In this document: positions 18,604-26,655 of the stretch, in pieces | Position numbering within the stretch: the first letter of the stretch is position 1 | Layout: each line of letters starts with the position of its first letter | Assembly (NCBI RefSeq): GCF_014384795.1 | Contig: NZ_JACRSR010000002.1 | Location: 1-64,000, forward strand | Reading direction: 5' to 3' | Source: Gehongia tenuis | Lineage (GTDB): Bacteria > Bacillota > Clostridia > Christensenellales > NSJ-53 | DNA: 64,000 nt | Program-made: the position numbers and the translations under genes | Notes under the pieces: generated by a model | The model's database searches: none | What the model saw: only the letters and a program-made list of their open reading frames with translations | What the model was told of the DNA's origin: nothing

Positions 18604-18689
18604 AAATATCCCCCTTCGTAACCCCTTCAGTTGTTCCTAACTTTATTTATTATAGAAAGACAAGGCCCGCTTTGTCAAGCGGTTCCAAA

Positions 18690-19004
18690 TCATTCACCGG
18701 TATTGTCACCCTGGAGATCCTGCCCATTTTTCGGTAAAAAGACAATCTCCCCATCCTTCACCCAGCCCAGCTGCTGACGGGCCGCCTGTTCGATGTATTC
18801 GTCGCTGGAGGTGGAATCAATGGTCCGTTCAATCCGTTCGTTTTCCATCTGGGCTTCCTCAATCTGCGCATTGATGCCAGCCATGGTTTTCTTCTGTTCA
18901 CCCATCTGGATTTGCTGCTGTACCAGCGTTACCGTCACATAAACGGCAATAAGGCACGCCACGATGGGTTTCCAGTGTTTTCGGATCTTTTGAACAAGCT
19001 GCAT
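18690..19004 (-). CDS. Septum formation initiator, DivIC/FtsB family
   Basis: About 104 residues: a short cytoplasmic N-terminus, one membrane helix (IVACLIAVYVTVTLV), then a coiled coil (EQKKTMAGINAQIEEAQMENERIERTI) and the conserved end EYIEQAARQQLGWVKDGEIVF. DivIC helps assemble the septal complex with FtsL and DivIB. The frame allows a start at 19022 (six residues longer); 19004 is preferred because GGAG lies just upstream of it, but this is not decisive. It sits between yabQ and the S1 gene. Confidence 0.88.
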   Translation of the reverse strand: MQLVQKIRKHWKPIVACLIAVYVTVTLVQQQIQMGEQKKTMAGINAQIEEAQMENERIERTIDSTSSDEYIEQAARQQLGWVKDGEIVFLPKNGQDLQGDNTGE

Positions 19005-19070
19005 GTATCTCCGGCCCTTCATAAAAGATGTGTCCTTATCGAATTCGACGCATTCTCTCGAATTCCTTCA

Positions 19071-19439
19071 TTAACGAAAAATTCGTTGTATGAAGGGCCA
19101 GTGAGCCACCTTGCGCAGTGCCCTTTTGAGAAAACTGACCAATTGACCGCCCATCCAGCGGAGAGCCGAGGATATACCAAGAGCATAGAGCAGTCCGCCA
19201 AGTCCAAATCCCAGCAGAGCAAAGAAACGAATCTCCCGCTGGTCCCCCACATACAGCACCACAAAAGCCACCGCAACCGCCAGAACCCAGAACAGCAGAT
19301 CCATCAACCCAGTCATGAACGCTTTAAAATGAAAGACGTGGCTGATTCCACGGAAAAGATCGTATACGAACCCCATCACCAATCCTGCGTATACCGCCGC
19401 CATAAAAACCGCCGGCTGATTGTAAGTGGAAAACAACAT
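19071..19439 (-). CDS. yabQ: Spore cortex biosynthesis protein YabQ
   Basis: A 122-residue membrane protein with four hydrophobic helices and the YabQ pattern AGLVMGFVYDLFR near residue 18. In B. subtilis YabQ is made in the mother cell under sigma E, sits in the outer forespore membrane, and is needed for cortex formation. It follows yabP by three bases, so the two are co-transcribed. Confidence 0.9.
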   Translation of the reverse strand: MLFSTYNQPAVFMAAVYAGLVMGFVYDLFRGISHVFHFKAFMTGLMDLLFWVLAVAVAFVVLYVGDQREIRFFALLGFGLGGLLYALGISSALRWMGGQLVSFLKRALRKVAHWPFIQRIFR

Positions 19440-19442
19440 GGT

Positions 19443-19730
19443 TTATTTAAACAGCCTGGAAAACAGCCCGCCTTTGCCCGAAGAGGTATCTCCATCACTG
19501 TATTCCACAGCATATAAATACCCTTCCACGATCAGTTGGCCATCGTCCAGATTCAGTTTGGCGATATGCAGGCCTTCACCCGCGATGGTGATGTCGCCGG
19601 CCTCGGTGATTAAAAGAACCTCTTCCTCGTTGAAGCTGTCCACGTCATCCACCCCGGTGATGGTCACCTTTTCCCGGTTTTCCACGAACACCGAATGGGC
19701 TCTTACCCGCGTAACCTTCCGTTCATCCAA
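19443..19730 (-). CDS. yabP: Sporulation protein YabP
   Basis: About 95 residues with the YabP/YqfC domain: HSVFVENREKVTITGVDDVDSFNEEEVLL near the N-terminus and a conserved C-terminal strand pattern (LHIAKLNLDDGQLIVEG). YabP is a sigma-E-dependent sporulation protein. The start is probably TTG at 19730, because GGAGG lies eight bases before it and LDERK matches the family's usual first residues; GTG at 19739 would sit almost on the ribosome-binding site. First gene of the yabP-yabQ unit. Confidence 0.88.
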   Translation of the reverse strand: MDERKVTRVRAHSVFVENREKVTITGVDDVDSFNEEEVLLITEAGDITIAGEGLHIAKLNLDDGQLIVEGYLYAVEYSDGDTSSGKGGLFSRLFK

Positions 19731-19762
19731 CAGCCACACCTCCTGGTTTATCCTGTGGTTGA

Positions 19763-19791
19763 TATATATGCCGGAAGGACACGGGATATTC
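19763..19791 (-). promoter_or_regulatory. Candidate sigma-E (sporulation) promoter of yabPQ
   Basis: Minus strand GAATATCC (19784-19791), 13 bases, CATATATA (19763-19770). This resembles the Bacillus sigma-E pattern (GhATAnnT, then CATAcahT). yabP and yabQ are sigma-E genes in B. subtilis. Confidence 0.45.
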
Positions 19792-19799
19792 GGATAAGC

Positions 19800-20852
19800 C
19801 TAGCTCAGAATTTCCTGAAGAATCGCGGCCACCTTCTGCATATCCTCATCGGTTCCAATGGTAATGCGGAGGAAATCCCGGACCCGCGGAGCATCAAAGT
19901 AACGGACCAGGACCCCGCGGTCCCGGAGCCTTTTAAACAATTCAGCAGCCTTTATGCGGTCATGGCCCGCAAAGACAAAGTTTGTTTTGGATGGCAGGAC
20001 GCGAAAACCCATCTCCGTCAGGGCCCTCACAAACCAGGTGCGGGTGTCCACCACCCGACTCAGGACCCCCTCGTAATAAGCGGCATCCCGAAGGGCCGCC
20101 GTTCCCGCCGCCTGAGCCAGGCTGTCCACCGGATAGGAATTGAAGCTGTCCTTAGCCATCCTCAGCCCTTCGATCAGATGGGGCTGGGCCAGCGCGTAGC
20201 CAAGGCGCATCCCCGCAAGGGCATGGCTCTTGGACAGGGTGCGCACCACCACGAGATTGGGATATTGAGGGATAAGCTTCGCTGCGGACTCGGCGCCGAA
20301 GGCCACGTAGGCCTCATCAATGAGCACCACCCGTTTTCTCGCCAAATTGTAATCCAAAATCGTTTGCAGCTCCTTCAGCTCCAGCGTAATTCCGGTGGGC
20401 GCATTGGGATTTGCAATGGCAACGCCGCCGTTAGGTTTCAGGAAACCCGCAGCGTCCAGAGTAAAATCGTCCCTAAGCGGAACGAGCAAGAATTCAATTT
20501 TAAAGAACTCACAAAATACGGGATAGAAGGAATAGGTAATATCGGCAAAGAGCACGGGGCTGTCAAAGAAAGCCTTGAAAGCAAGAGCCAATACCTCGTC
20601 GGAGCCATTGCCCGCAAAGACATGATCCGCCGGAAGACCGTTAGCCTTCCCTGCCGCCTCACAGAATTCCGCAGCCAGAGGGTCGGGATAAAGCCGGAGG
20701 CTGCGGGCATTTTTCAGGGCATCCTGCAATGCCGGCGTAGGTTCATAAGGGTTCTCATTGGTATTGAGTTTGATATATTTTTTATCCTTGGGCTGCTCCC
20801 CCGCCGTATAGGGCTCAAGGCTTTGCATGGCCCCGCTCAAAAAAGGTCTCAC
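19800..20852 (-). CDS. hisC: Histidinol-phosphate aminotransferase
   Basis: A 350-residue class-II PLP aminotransferase. HisC converts imidazole-acetol phosphate to histidinol phosphate in histidine synthesis. Seen are LNTNENPYEPTP near residue 29, GNGSDEVLAL near 80, NPNAPTG near 147, VLIDEAYVAFG near 178 and the PLP lysine in RTLSKSHALAGMRLGYA near 206. The start is GTG with GGAGGTGAAGCT upstream. No other his genes are nearby, so assignment to histidinol phosphate instead of another aromatic or amino substrate is by family similarity. Confidence 0.88.
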   Translation of the reverse strand: MRPFLSGAMQSLEPYTAGEQPKDKKYIKLNTNENPYEPTPALQDALKNARSLRLYPDPLAAEFCEAAGKANGLPADHVFAGNGSDEVLALAFKAFFDSPVLFADITYSFYPVFCEFFKIEFLLVPLRDDFTLDAAGFLKPNGGVAIANPNAPTGITLELKELQTILDYNLARKRVVLIDEAYVAFGAESAAKLIPQYPNLVVVRTLSKSHALAGMRLGYALAQPHLIEGLRMAKDSFNSYPVDSLAQAAGTAALRDAAYYEGVLSRVVDTRTWFVRALTEMGFRVLPSKTNFVFAGHDRIKAAELFKRLRDRGVLVRYFDAPRVRDFLRITIGTDEDMQKVAAILQEILS

Positions 20853-20875
20853 AGCTTCACCTCCAATTTTTTATT

Positions 20876-20904
20876 ATTGTATCACGATAAAGTGTAAAAG
20901 CCAA
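20876..20904 (-). promoter_or_regulatory. hisC promoter
   Basis: Minus strand TTGGCT (20899-20904), 17-base spacer, TACAAT (20876-20881). Confidence 0.6.
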
Positions 20905-21180
20905 CAAAAAACACAGACAATGCTGCTATTCCCCTTCCTCCGTGCCCATCAGGCTGAAGGAGGGCGATGAGCTTAAATCCTCCGGTTCACAGCCCTGTTC
21001 CTCACCTGAAGCGGACTGTCCTTCGCAATAAAGGTAAAGATGCTCTGTGGAGAAATAGAATAGCGCCTTGTCAGCAAATAGCCTTCCAACAGATCTGCAA
21101 GTTTCAGCCTTTCCATTCATTCTCTCGAAGACCCACCAGGAGGTAAAGGACAGTGTTTGGCTGGATCGTACCGATGGGGG

Positions 21181-21315
21181 AACAACATCTTTGCAATGAC
21201 GGCTGACGCTTTTGCCGAGGACATCGACAAAAGCAGGGATGCAGGAATGAACGCTCATATCTCCAAACCAATCGATATGGCGCAGCTGTACTGGACCATG
21301 CAGGAGTGGCTGTAA
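21181..21315 (+). pseudogene. Remnant of a response-regulator receiver domain
   Basis: In the plus frame from 21181 to the TAA at 21313 the product contains FAMTADAF, AGMNAHISKPID and ends QEWL. This is the end of a receiver (REC) domain: the beta4 strand IIAMTA and the KP lysine of beta5. Such wording is typical of receiver domains on hybrid histidine kinases. The upstream part, with the phosphoacceptor Asp and any kinase, is missing and no full gene precedes it. The 20905-21180 stretch shows stops in this frame and nothing I can identify. Confidence 0.7.
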
Positions 21316-21320
21316 GGACG

Positions 21321-21364
21321 AAAAAACAGGGCTTCCGATGCATTTGCACCGGAAGCCCTGTTTA
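21321..21364 (-). terminator. Terminator of the GGGtGRT operon
   Basis: A 14-pair stem (AACAGGGCTTCCG / CGGAAGCCCTGTT) with an 11-base loop. On the minus strand it is followed by TTTTTT. It is 25 bases after the GGGtGRT gene. Confidence 0.88.
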
Positions 21365-21388
21365 TCTTCTTATATCTGCCGGCAGTTC

Positions 21389-22384
21389 TCAAAGAGCCTC
21401 AGAGACAGCCACAGCCACAGCCACGGAGGCGCCCACCATGGGGTTGTTGCCCATACCGATCAGGCCCATCATCTCAACGTGAGCCGGCACGGAGGAAGAA
21501 CCCGCGAACTGGGCATCGGAATGCATGCGGCCCATGGTATCGGTCATGCCATAGGAAGCCGGGCCCGCCGCCATGTTGTCGGGATGGAGGGTACGGCCGG
21601 TGCCGCCGCCGGAAGCCACGGAGAAGTACCGCTTTCCGTTCTCGATCGCCCACTTCTTGTAGGTGCCCGCCACGGGATGCTGGAAGCGGGTGGGGTTGGT
21701 GGAGTTGCCGGTGATGGAAACATCCACGCCCTCATGACGCATGATGGCCACGCCTTCCACCACATCGTCGGCACCGTAGCACTTCACCTTGGCGCGCTCG
21801 CCATCGGAGAAAGCCTTCTCCTCCAGAATCTTGAGCTCGCCCGTCGCGTAATCGAGCTGGGTCTCCACGCTGGTAAAGCCGTTGATCCGGGAGATGATGT
21901 AAGCCGCATCCTTGCCAAGGCCGTTCAGGATGACCCGAAGGGGCTTCTTGCGGACCTTGTTGGCGGTCTTCGCAATACCGATGGCGCCTTCCGCCGCGGC
22001 GAAGGACTCGTGTCCCGCCAGGAAGCAGAAGCACTCGGTCTCCTCGCGGAGAAGCATGGCAGCCAGGTTGCCGTGTCCAAGACCCACCTTGCGCTGGTCA
22101 GCCACGGAACCGGGAATGCAGAAAGCCTGCAGACCAATACCGATAGCCTCGGCGGCTTCAGCAGCGGTCTTAACGCCCTTCTTAAAAGCGATGCCCGCGC
22201 CCAGGGTGTACGCCCACACCGCATTTTCAAAGCAGATGGGCTGAATGGAACGGACGATGGTATCCACATCCACACCTTTGTCCAGGCAGAACTGTTTTAC
22301 CTCATCCAAATCTTTAAAGCCATACTCGGCCAAGCATTCGTTGATCTTGCCGATTCTGCGCTCATAACCTTCAAATTGTGCCAT
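21389..22384 (-). CDS. GGGtGRT family protein
   Basis: A 331-residue soluble protein carrying the motif GGGTGRT (near residue 271) that names this family. Other conserved-looking stretches include GLGHGNLAAMLL near 103, GHESFAAAEGAIGIAKTANKVR near 124 and SITGNSTNPTRFQHPVAG near 222. The biochemical role is not known to me. Members occur in anaerobes next to an IscU/NifU-like scaffold gene, as here 23 bases upstream, so a role in Fe-S or related metal/sulfur metabolism is inferred from context only. The reading frame uses G/C-rich, uniform codons like highly expressed genes nearby. Confidence 0.85.
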   Translation of the reverse strand: MAQFEGYERRIGKINECLAEYGFKDLDEVKQFCLDKGVDVDTIVRSIQPICFENAVWAYTLGAGIAFKKGVKTAAEAAEAIGIGLQAFCIPGSVADQRKVGLGHGNLAAMLLREETECFCFLAGHESFAAAEGAIGIAKTANKVRKKPLRVILNGLGKDAAYIISRINGFTSVETQLDYATGELKILEEKAFSDGERAKVKCYGADDVVEGVAIMRHEGVDVSITGNSTNPTRFQHPVAGTYKKWAIENGKRYFSVASGGGTGRTLHPDNMAAGPASYGMTDTMGRMHSDAQFAGSSSVPAHVEMMGLIGMGNNPMVGASVAVAVAVSEAL

Positions 22385-22407
22385 TTGTTATCCTCGCTCC
22401 TTCCCGT

Positions 22408-23100
22408 TTATTGATGGCGGGGGTCAATGACTTTGACGGCCTGATCAAAGCGGCCATAGGTACCGATGTTCTGCTCGTAAGCTTCCTTCGGATCCTTGCC
22501 TGCCTTGATGGCGTCCATCATCTTGCCCAGGCTGATGAACTTGTAACCGATAACTTCGTTGTTCTCGTCCAGTCCGATACCCAGGACATAGCCCTCGGCC
22601 ATCTCCAGGAAACGAACGCCCTTGGGAAGCGTACCATACATGGTACCCACCTGGGAACGAAGGCCCTTGCCCAGATCCTCCAGGCCGGCGCCAACGGGAA
22701 GTCCATCCTCGGAAAATGCGGATTGGGTACGGCCATAGGCAATCTGCAGGAACAGCTCGCGCATGGCGGTGTTGATGGCATCGCACACAAGGTCGGTGTT
22801 CAGGGCTTCCAGCACGGTCTTGCCGGGGAGCACCTCAGCGGCCATGGCAGCGGAATGGGTCATACCGGAGCAGCCGATGGTTTCCACCAGCGCTTCCTGG
22901 ATGATGCCTTCCTTCACGTTCAGCGTCAGCTTGCAGGCACCCTGCTGCGGCGCACACCAGCCCACCCCGTGGGTGAGGCCAGAAATGTCTTTGATCTCCT
23001 TGGATTGCACCCATCTTCCCTCTTCCGGGATGGGAGCGGGGCCATGCTTGGGTCCCTTTGCCACGCAGATCATTTCTTCCACTTCTTTGGAATAAATCAT
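22408..23100 (-). CDS. Iron-sulfur cluster assembly scaffold-like protein (IscU/NifU-related)
   Basis: A 230-residue protein whose middle resembles IscU/NifU scaffolds: GWCAPQQGACKLTLNV, IGCSGMTHSAAMAAEVLPGKT and LEALNTDLVCDAI supply three Cys near residues 47, 76 and 105 plus one near 54. A C-terminal extension of about 80 residues has no family I recognise. The start at 23100 is chosen because GTAAGGAGGAGACCC precedes ATG; the frame could extend 13 residues further but without a ribosome-binding site. It is co-transcribed with the GGGtGRT gene. Confidence 0.8.
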   Translation of the reverse strand: MIYSKEVEEMICVAKGPKHGPAPIPEEGRWVQSKEIKDISGLTHGVGWCAPQQGACKLTLNVKEGIIQEALVETIGCSGMTHSAAMAAEVLPGKTVLEALNTDLVCDAINTAMRELFLQIAYGRTQSAFSEDGLPVGAGLEDLGKGLRSQVGTMYGTLPKGVRFLEMAEGYVLGIGLDENNEVIGYKFISLGKMMDAIKAGKDPKEAYEQNIGTYGRFDQAVKVIDPRHQ

Positions 23101-23153
23101 GGGTCTCCTCCTTACTTTTGGCATCGTTTGGTTTTTCACAAAAGTCCATGTGT

Positions 23154-23182
23154 ATTATAACATAAAAAGGGCCGCCTACCAA
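23154..23182 (-). promoter_or_regulatory. Promoter of the scaffold-GGGtGRT operon
   Basis: Minus strand TTGGTA (23177-23182), 17-base spacer, TATAAT (23154-23159). Confidence 0.65.
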
Positions 23183-23222
23183 CGAATTTCGCGGAAATTT
23201 TGCGGTTTCCCCTTCAGCCAAA

Positions 23223-23519
23223 TCACACCATATGGGGAATCTCCGCCGCTTCCCGTTCCCGATCCAATCTGACATTGCGGAAATAAAGAACGAGATCGAA
23301 GCTTACCATCACCAAATTGATGATATAGAAGATCAAAACGTAGTTGATTCGGTTTGTGATCAGCTTTGAGGTAATTCCGCAGATATAACCCACAATGATG
23401 ATGATTAAAAAGGATAAGCTCTTTCCCTTGGCCGTTCTGGCCTTCCAGCTTTTGATGATGGACGTCGGCCATGCAAAGCCAAAAGCAAGCACCATCAGCA
23501 TCTCAAAAAAATCTCCCAT
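23223..23519 (-). CDS. PQ-loop/SemiSWEET-like small membrane protein
   Basis: A 98-residue protein with three hydrophobic helices. The first helix is followed by WPTSIIKSWKARTAKGKSLSFL, the pattern of PQ-loop/SemiSWEET half-transporters (P near the helix, then K-x-KS-x5-GKS-x-x-F). Such proteins work as dimers and carry small sugars or cystine-like solutes; the substrate here is unknown. Start at 23519 follows GGGAGGAAGACA. It stands alone with its own promoter. Confidence 0.75.
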   Translation of the reverse strand: MGDFFEMLMVLAFGFAWPTSIIKSWKARTAKGKSLSFLIIIIVGYICGITSKLITNRINYVLIFYIINLVMVSFDLVLYFRNVRLDREREAAEIPHMV

Positions 23520-23552
23520 TGTCTTCCTCCCATTTTTTGATTTCTCACGCCC

Positions 23553-23582
23553 ATTATAGAACAGGCTTTTTGGGTCTGCCAA
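23553..23582 (-). promoter_or_regulatory. Promoter of the PQ-loop gene
   Basis: Minus strand TTGGCA (23577-23582), 18-base spacer, TATAAT (23553-23558). Confidence 0.65.
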
Positions 23583-23635
23583 ATCCTTTTTAAATTCTTC
23601 GCATATTTTTCTTTGTACCGGCCATCCTAATTCTC

Positions 23636-23708
23636 AAAGGGCAGTTTGTTCACAGCAAATTGCAATGAATTGGGTCCAACGGAGCGAATTCATTGCCTGC
23701 CCTTTTTT
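23636..23708 (+). other. Long interrupted hairpin ending in a T-run, possible small RNA
   Basis: A 19-base right arm (23687-23705) pairs with two left-arm blocks: AAAGGGCAG (23636-23644) and GCAATGAATT (23662-23671). The blocks are separated by 17 bases that can form a small TTTG/CAAA hairpin. Six T follow on the plus strand. No plus-strand gene lies upstream, so it is not an obvious terminator of a protein gene; a small non-coding RNA or a remnant are possible. Confidence 0.35.
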
Positions 23709-23712
23709 AAAT

Positions 23713-23757
23713 AAAGGGCCAACGGCTTTGTCTAACATTGCCGCTGGCCTTTTGTGC
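23713..23757 (-). terminator. Terminator of the tyrS-yigZ operon
   Basis: An imperfect AAAGGCCAGCGGC / GCCGTTGGCCCTTT stem with a 13-base loop, followed by TATTT-AAAAAA. It lies right after the yigZ stop on the minus strand. Confidence 0.6.
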
Positions 23758-23758
23758 G

Positions 23759-24415
23759 TCAGTCGATCTCGATCTCCCAAGGCAGGTGCTCGCTTTCCCC
23801 TTCCGCGAGACGAACCCTGCCCTCCGTGCGGTTCACGATGCGGTCCACAAACGCGGCCCGGTCCCGTTTTCTCACCTTGAGGTTCACCGTCACATCCGAG
23901 GCGTAGATCACCTCCGCCACCTTCACCGGCTGGGCCTTGAGTTCGTACTCCAGCTTGCCCCAAAGGGGGTAATCCACGGTGAGGGACAAAAGATCCGTCG
24001 CCTCCATGAACACGGGCCGAGCGGCCTTCACCGCCTCCGCCGCCGAACGGCTGTAGGCCCGCACCAGACCCTTGGCGCCAAGGAGCACGCCGCCAAAGTA
24101 GCGGGTGACCACGAGGGCCACATCGGTGAGCTCGTTCATGTTCAAGACCTGCAGGATGGGCACGCCCGCCGTGCCCGAGGGCTCCCCATCGTCGGTGGAG
24201 CGCTGTACGCCCCGATTTTTACCCACCACGTAGGCGTAGCAGTGGTGGCTGGCATCGGGCATGGCCTTCTTCACGCTCTCCACGAACCTCGCCGCCTCCT
24301 CGGGGGAATGCACCGGCGCGCACTCGCCGATGAACCGGCTCCTTTGAATGACGATCTCCCTTCGGCTCCGCTCCTCCACCGTGGCGTAGCCGTCCCGCTT
24401 TTCCGGCTCCTTCAT
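23759..24415 (-). CDS. YigZ/IMPACT family protein
   Basis: A 218-residue protein with an N-terminal UPF0029 (IMPACT) domain: SRFIGECAPV near 26, HHCYAYV near 57, the signature DDGEPSGTAGVPIL (75-88) and TRYFGGVLLGAKGLVRAYS (104-122). A C-terminal DUF1949 domain follows. Bacterial YigZ proteins are thought to bind nucleic acid or act in translation/proteolysis control, but the biochemical role is unsettled. Its ATG overlaps the tyrS stop (TGATG), so the two are translationally coupled. Confidence 0.92.
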   Translation of the reverse strand: MKEPEKRDGYATVEERSRREIVIQRSRFIGECAPVHSPEEAARFVESVKKAMPDASHHCYAYVVGKNRGVQRSTDDGEPSGTAGVPILQVLNMNELTDVALVVTRYFGGVLLGAKGLVRAYSRSAAEAVKAARPVFMEATDLLSLTVDYPLWGKLEYELKAQPVKVAEVIYASDVTVNLKVRKRDRAAFVDRIVNRTEGRVRLAEGESEHLPWEIEID

Positions 24416-25641
24416 CAGCCTTCCAGGGTCACGCGGTGATAGACCTTCTTGCCCTTTTTCAGCATAAGTCCCTCCGCAAAGTCGGCCTCGGTCACCTTCT
24501 GATCCACGTCGGTGACCTTCTCACCGTTGACGGAAACGCCGCCGCCCGCGATGAGCCGCCGGCCCTCGCCCTTGGATTTGGCCACGCCGGTGAGCGCGAG
24601 AAGGTCCACCACCCGGCCGTTCTCCGCCAGGGTCTCTCGTCCGATCACGGTGGTGGGGATGTTGGCATCGTCTCCGCCCTTGCCGAACAGGGCCTTGGCC
24701 GCCTCGTGGGCGCTCATGGCCTCGGTCTCGCCGTGAATGAGCTTTGTCACCTCGGTGGCCAAGACCTCCTTGGCGTGGTTGAGACTGGCCCCGCCCTCGG
24801 CGCAAAGCCCGTGGATCTCCTCCAGCGGCAGGAAGGTCAAAAGCTTCAGGCACTTCTCCACGTCCGCGTCGTCCACGTTGCGCCAGTATTGGTAGAAATC
24901 GTAGGGGGACATCCTGTTTGCATCCAGCCACATGGCCCCCGCCGCGGTCTTGCCCATCTTCTTGCCCTGGGAGTTGGTGAGCAGCGGGAAGGTGATACAA
25001 AAGGCCTCCTTCTGTTCCTTGCGGCGGATCAGATCGGCGCCGGCCAGAATGTTCGACCACTGGTCGTCGCCGCCCACCTCCAGCTTGCAGTCGTAGAGCT
25101 GGTTGAGCTTCCAAAAATCGTAGGCCTGCATGAGCATGTAGTTGAACTCCAGGAAGGTAAGCCCCTGCTCCATGCGCTGCTTGTAGCACTCGGCGGTGAG
25201 CATGCGGTTGACGCTGAAATGCACGCCCACCTCCCGCAGGAAGGCGATGTAATTGAGATCCATCAGCCAATGGGCGTTGTTCTCCAGGATGGCGCCGTCC
25301 TCGCCAAAATCGATGAGGCGGGAGAGCTGCTTTTGGATATTGTCCACGTTGTGCTGGACCATCTCCTCGGTGAGCATTTTTCTCAGATCGGTCCGCCCCG
25401 AGGGGTCGCCGATCATGCCGGTGCCGCCGCCCATCAGCGCGATGGGCCGATGCCCGGCCCGCTGCAGATGGGCCATGGCCATAATCGGAATGAAATGGCC
25501 CACATGGAGGCTGTCCGCCGTGGGATCAAAGCCCACATAGAAGGTGACCCGTTCCTTTTCAAACAGTTCATACAGCCTTTCCTCGAAGGTGATCTGGGCG
25601 ATGAAGCCGCGTTCCTTCAGTGAATCCAGAATATGGGGCAT
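24415..25641 (-). CDS. tyrS: Tyrosyl-tRNA synthetase
   Basis: A 408-residue class-I aminoacyl-tRNA synthetase charging tRNA-Tyr. The HIGH-like motif is HVGH near 47 and the KMSKS-like motif is KKMGKT near 230. The tyrosine-binding stretch [12 protein letters not shown] lies near 190, and a C-terminal S4 domain ([13 protein letters not shown]) binds tRNA. The KFGKT-like motif and length match the TyrRS group of Firmicutes. Start 25641 is used because GAGG is eight bases before that ATG; the ATG six bases upstream is too close. No T-box leader fits in the 40-base leader. Confidence 0.95.
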   Translation of the reverse strand: MPHILDSLKERGFIAQITFEERLYELFEKERVTFYVGFDPTADSLHVGHFIPIMAMAHLQRAGHRPIALMGGGTGMIGDPSGRTDLRKMLTEEMVQHNVDNIQKQLSRLIDFGEDGAILENNAHWLMDLNYIAFLREVGVHFSVNRMLTAECYKQRMEQGLTFLEFNYMLMQAYDFWKLNQLYDCKLEVGGDDQWSNILAGADLIRRKEQKEAFCITFPLLTNSQGKKMGKTAAGAMWLDANRMSPYDFYQYWRNVDDADVEKCLKLLTFLPLEEIHGLCAEGGASLNHAKEVLATEVTKLIHGETEAMSAHEAAKALFGKGGDDANIPTTVIGRETLAENGRVVDLLALTGVAKSKGEGRRLIAGGGVSVNGEKVTDVDQKVTEADFAEGLMLKKGKKVYHRVTLEG

Positions 25642-25686
25642 AACCATTCCTCACTTTCGTTTTGTATCAATTTTTGTCTAACCCGC

Positions 25687-25715
25687 ATTATAACACAACC
25701 TCTTCAATGTAGCAA
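25687..25715 (-). promoter_or_regulatory. tyrS promoter
   Basis: Minus strand TTGCTA (25710-25715), 17-base spacer, TATAAT (25687-25692); start of transcription about 40 bases before tyrS. Confidence 0.65.
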
Positions 25716-25776
25716 AGTATTGACCGGAAAGCCCTTTGCGGTTACCCTTATTTTATGGACAAGAAAGGACCTTCCT

Positions 25777-26634
25777 ATGCTTGAATGGATTGTGGACGAA
25801 GAACGGCCCGTGCGGCTGATCAATTTTATGACCCGCTCCTGTCCCCTCCTGCCCCCGGCCAAGGTGCGGCAGGCGGTCAAGGGCCGGGAGGTGAAGGTGA
25901 ACGGCGTCCGGGTGGGGGAAAACGTCTTGCTGCAGCCGGGGGACCGGGTGACGGCCTATCTGGTGCTGCCCGCTTTCCGCCCGGAGATTGTGTACGAGGA
26001 TGAGGAACTGCTCGCCCTCTTCAAGCCGGCGGGCCTTCCCTCGGTGGGACCGGGCTCCCTTGAGAATCTTCTTAAAGGGGAAGACGGGTTCCCCCGGGCG
26101 GTGCACCGCCTGGATACGGACACCTTCGGCGTGATCCTGTTTGCAAAAAACGCCCCGGCGGAGACGGAGCTGCTCCAGGCCTTCAGTCGGCGCACTCTGG
26201 ACAAGCGCTACCGGTGCATCGTCCTTGGACGGCCGAAGCCCGCGGCGGGGATGCTCGCCCATCACGCCCTCAAGGATGCCGGCGCCGCCAGGCTTCGGGT
26301 GCTGGACCGCCCGGCTCCGGGCTCGAAGTCCATCGTCACCGGGTATCGCACCCTGGCCTTATCCGGGGAACTCGCCCTGCTGGAGGTGGAGCTTCACACC
26401 GGCCGCACCCATCAGATCCGGGCCCATCTCGCCCACATGGGCTGGCCCATTCTGGGGGATGACAAGTACGGCAACCGGGCCGCCAACAAGCGCCACCATC
26501 TCAGAAAGCCCCAGCTTTGCTGCCACATGCTCACGCTGCACTTTCCCAAGGGTTCCCCTCTGGAGCGTCTGGATGGGCTGACCCTCGCCTCCCCCCAGAC
26601 CCTCACCCCCGAAAAACTGCAACAAAAAGGATGA
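25777..26634 (+). CDS. RluA-family pseudouridine synthase with S4 domain
   Basis: A 285-residue enzyme that converts uridine to pseudouridine in rRNA or tRNA. The N-terminal S4-like part contains VRQAVKGREVKVNGVRVGENVLLQPGDRV. The catalytic motif HRLDTDTFGVILFAKN holds the catalytic Asp (HRLD), near 110. HTGRTHQIRAHLAHMGWPILGDDKYG near 209 is the second family motif. Start 25777 follows GAAAGGACC; the frame extends upstream without supporting signals. It is convergent with a second rluA paralogue. The exact target uridine is not predictable. Confidence 0.92.
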   Translation: MLEWIVDEERPVRLINFMTRSCPLLPPAKVRQAVKGREVKVNGVRVGENVLLQPGDRVTAYLVLPAFRPEIVYEDEELLALFKPAGLPSVGPGSLENLLKGEDGFPRAVHRLDTDTFGVILFAKNAPAETELLQAFSRRTLDKRYRCIVLGRPKPAAGMLAHHALKDAGAARLRVLDRPAPGSKSIVTGYRTLALSGELALLEVELHTGRTHQIRAHLAHMGWPILGDDKYGNRAANKRHHLRKPQLCCHMLTLHFPKGSPLERLDGLTLASPQTLTPEKLQQKG

Positions 26635-26655
26635 AGCCGTGGCTTCATCCTTTCC
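26624..26655. terminator. Bidirectional terminator between two pseudouridine synthase genes
   Basis: A perfect 13-pair stem (AAAGGATGAAGCC / GGCTTCATCCTTT) with loop GT. It overlaps the end of the plus-strand gene and lies just after the minus-strand gene. Confidence 0.85.

Noticed and set aside
20926-21258. 110-residue minus-strand open frame between hisC and the GGGtGRT gene
   Set aside because: No good ribosome-binding site and no recognisable family; it overlaps the receiver-domain remnant on the plus strand. It cannot be excluded, but there is no support.
25642-25686. T-box leader for tyrS
   Set aside because: Only about 40 bases lie between the promoter and start codon, and the GGTGGTACC sequence is absent.
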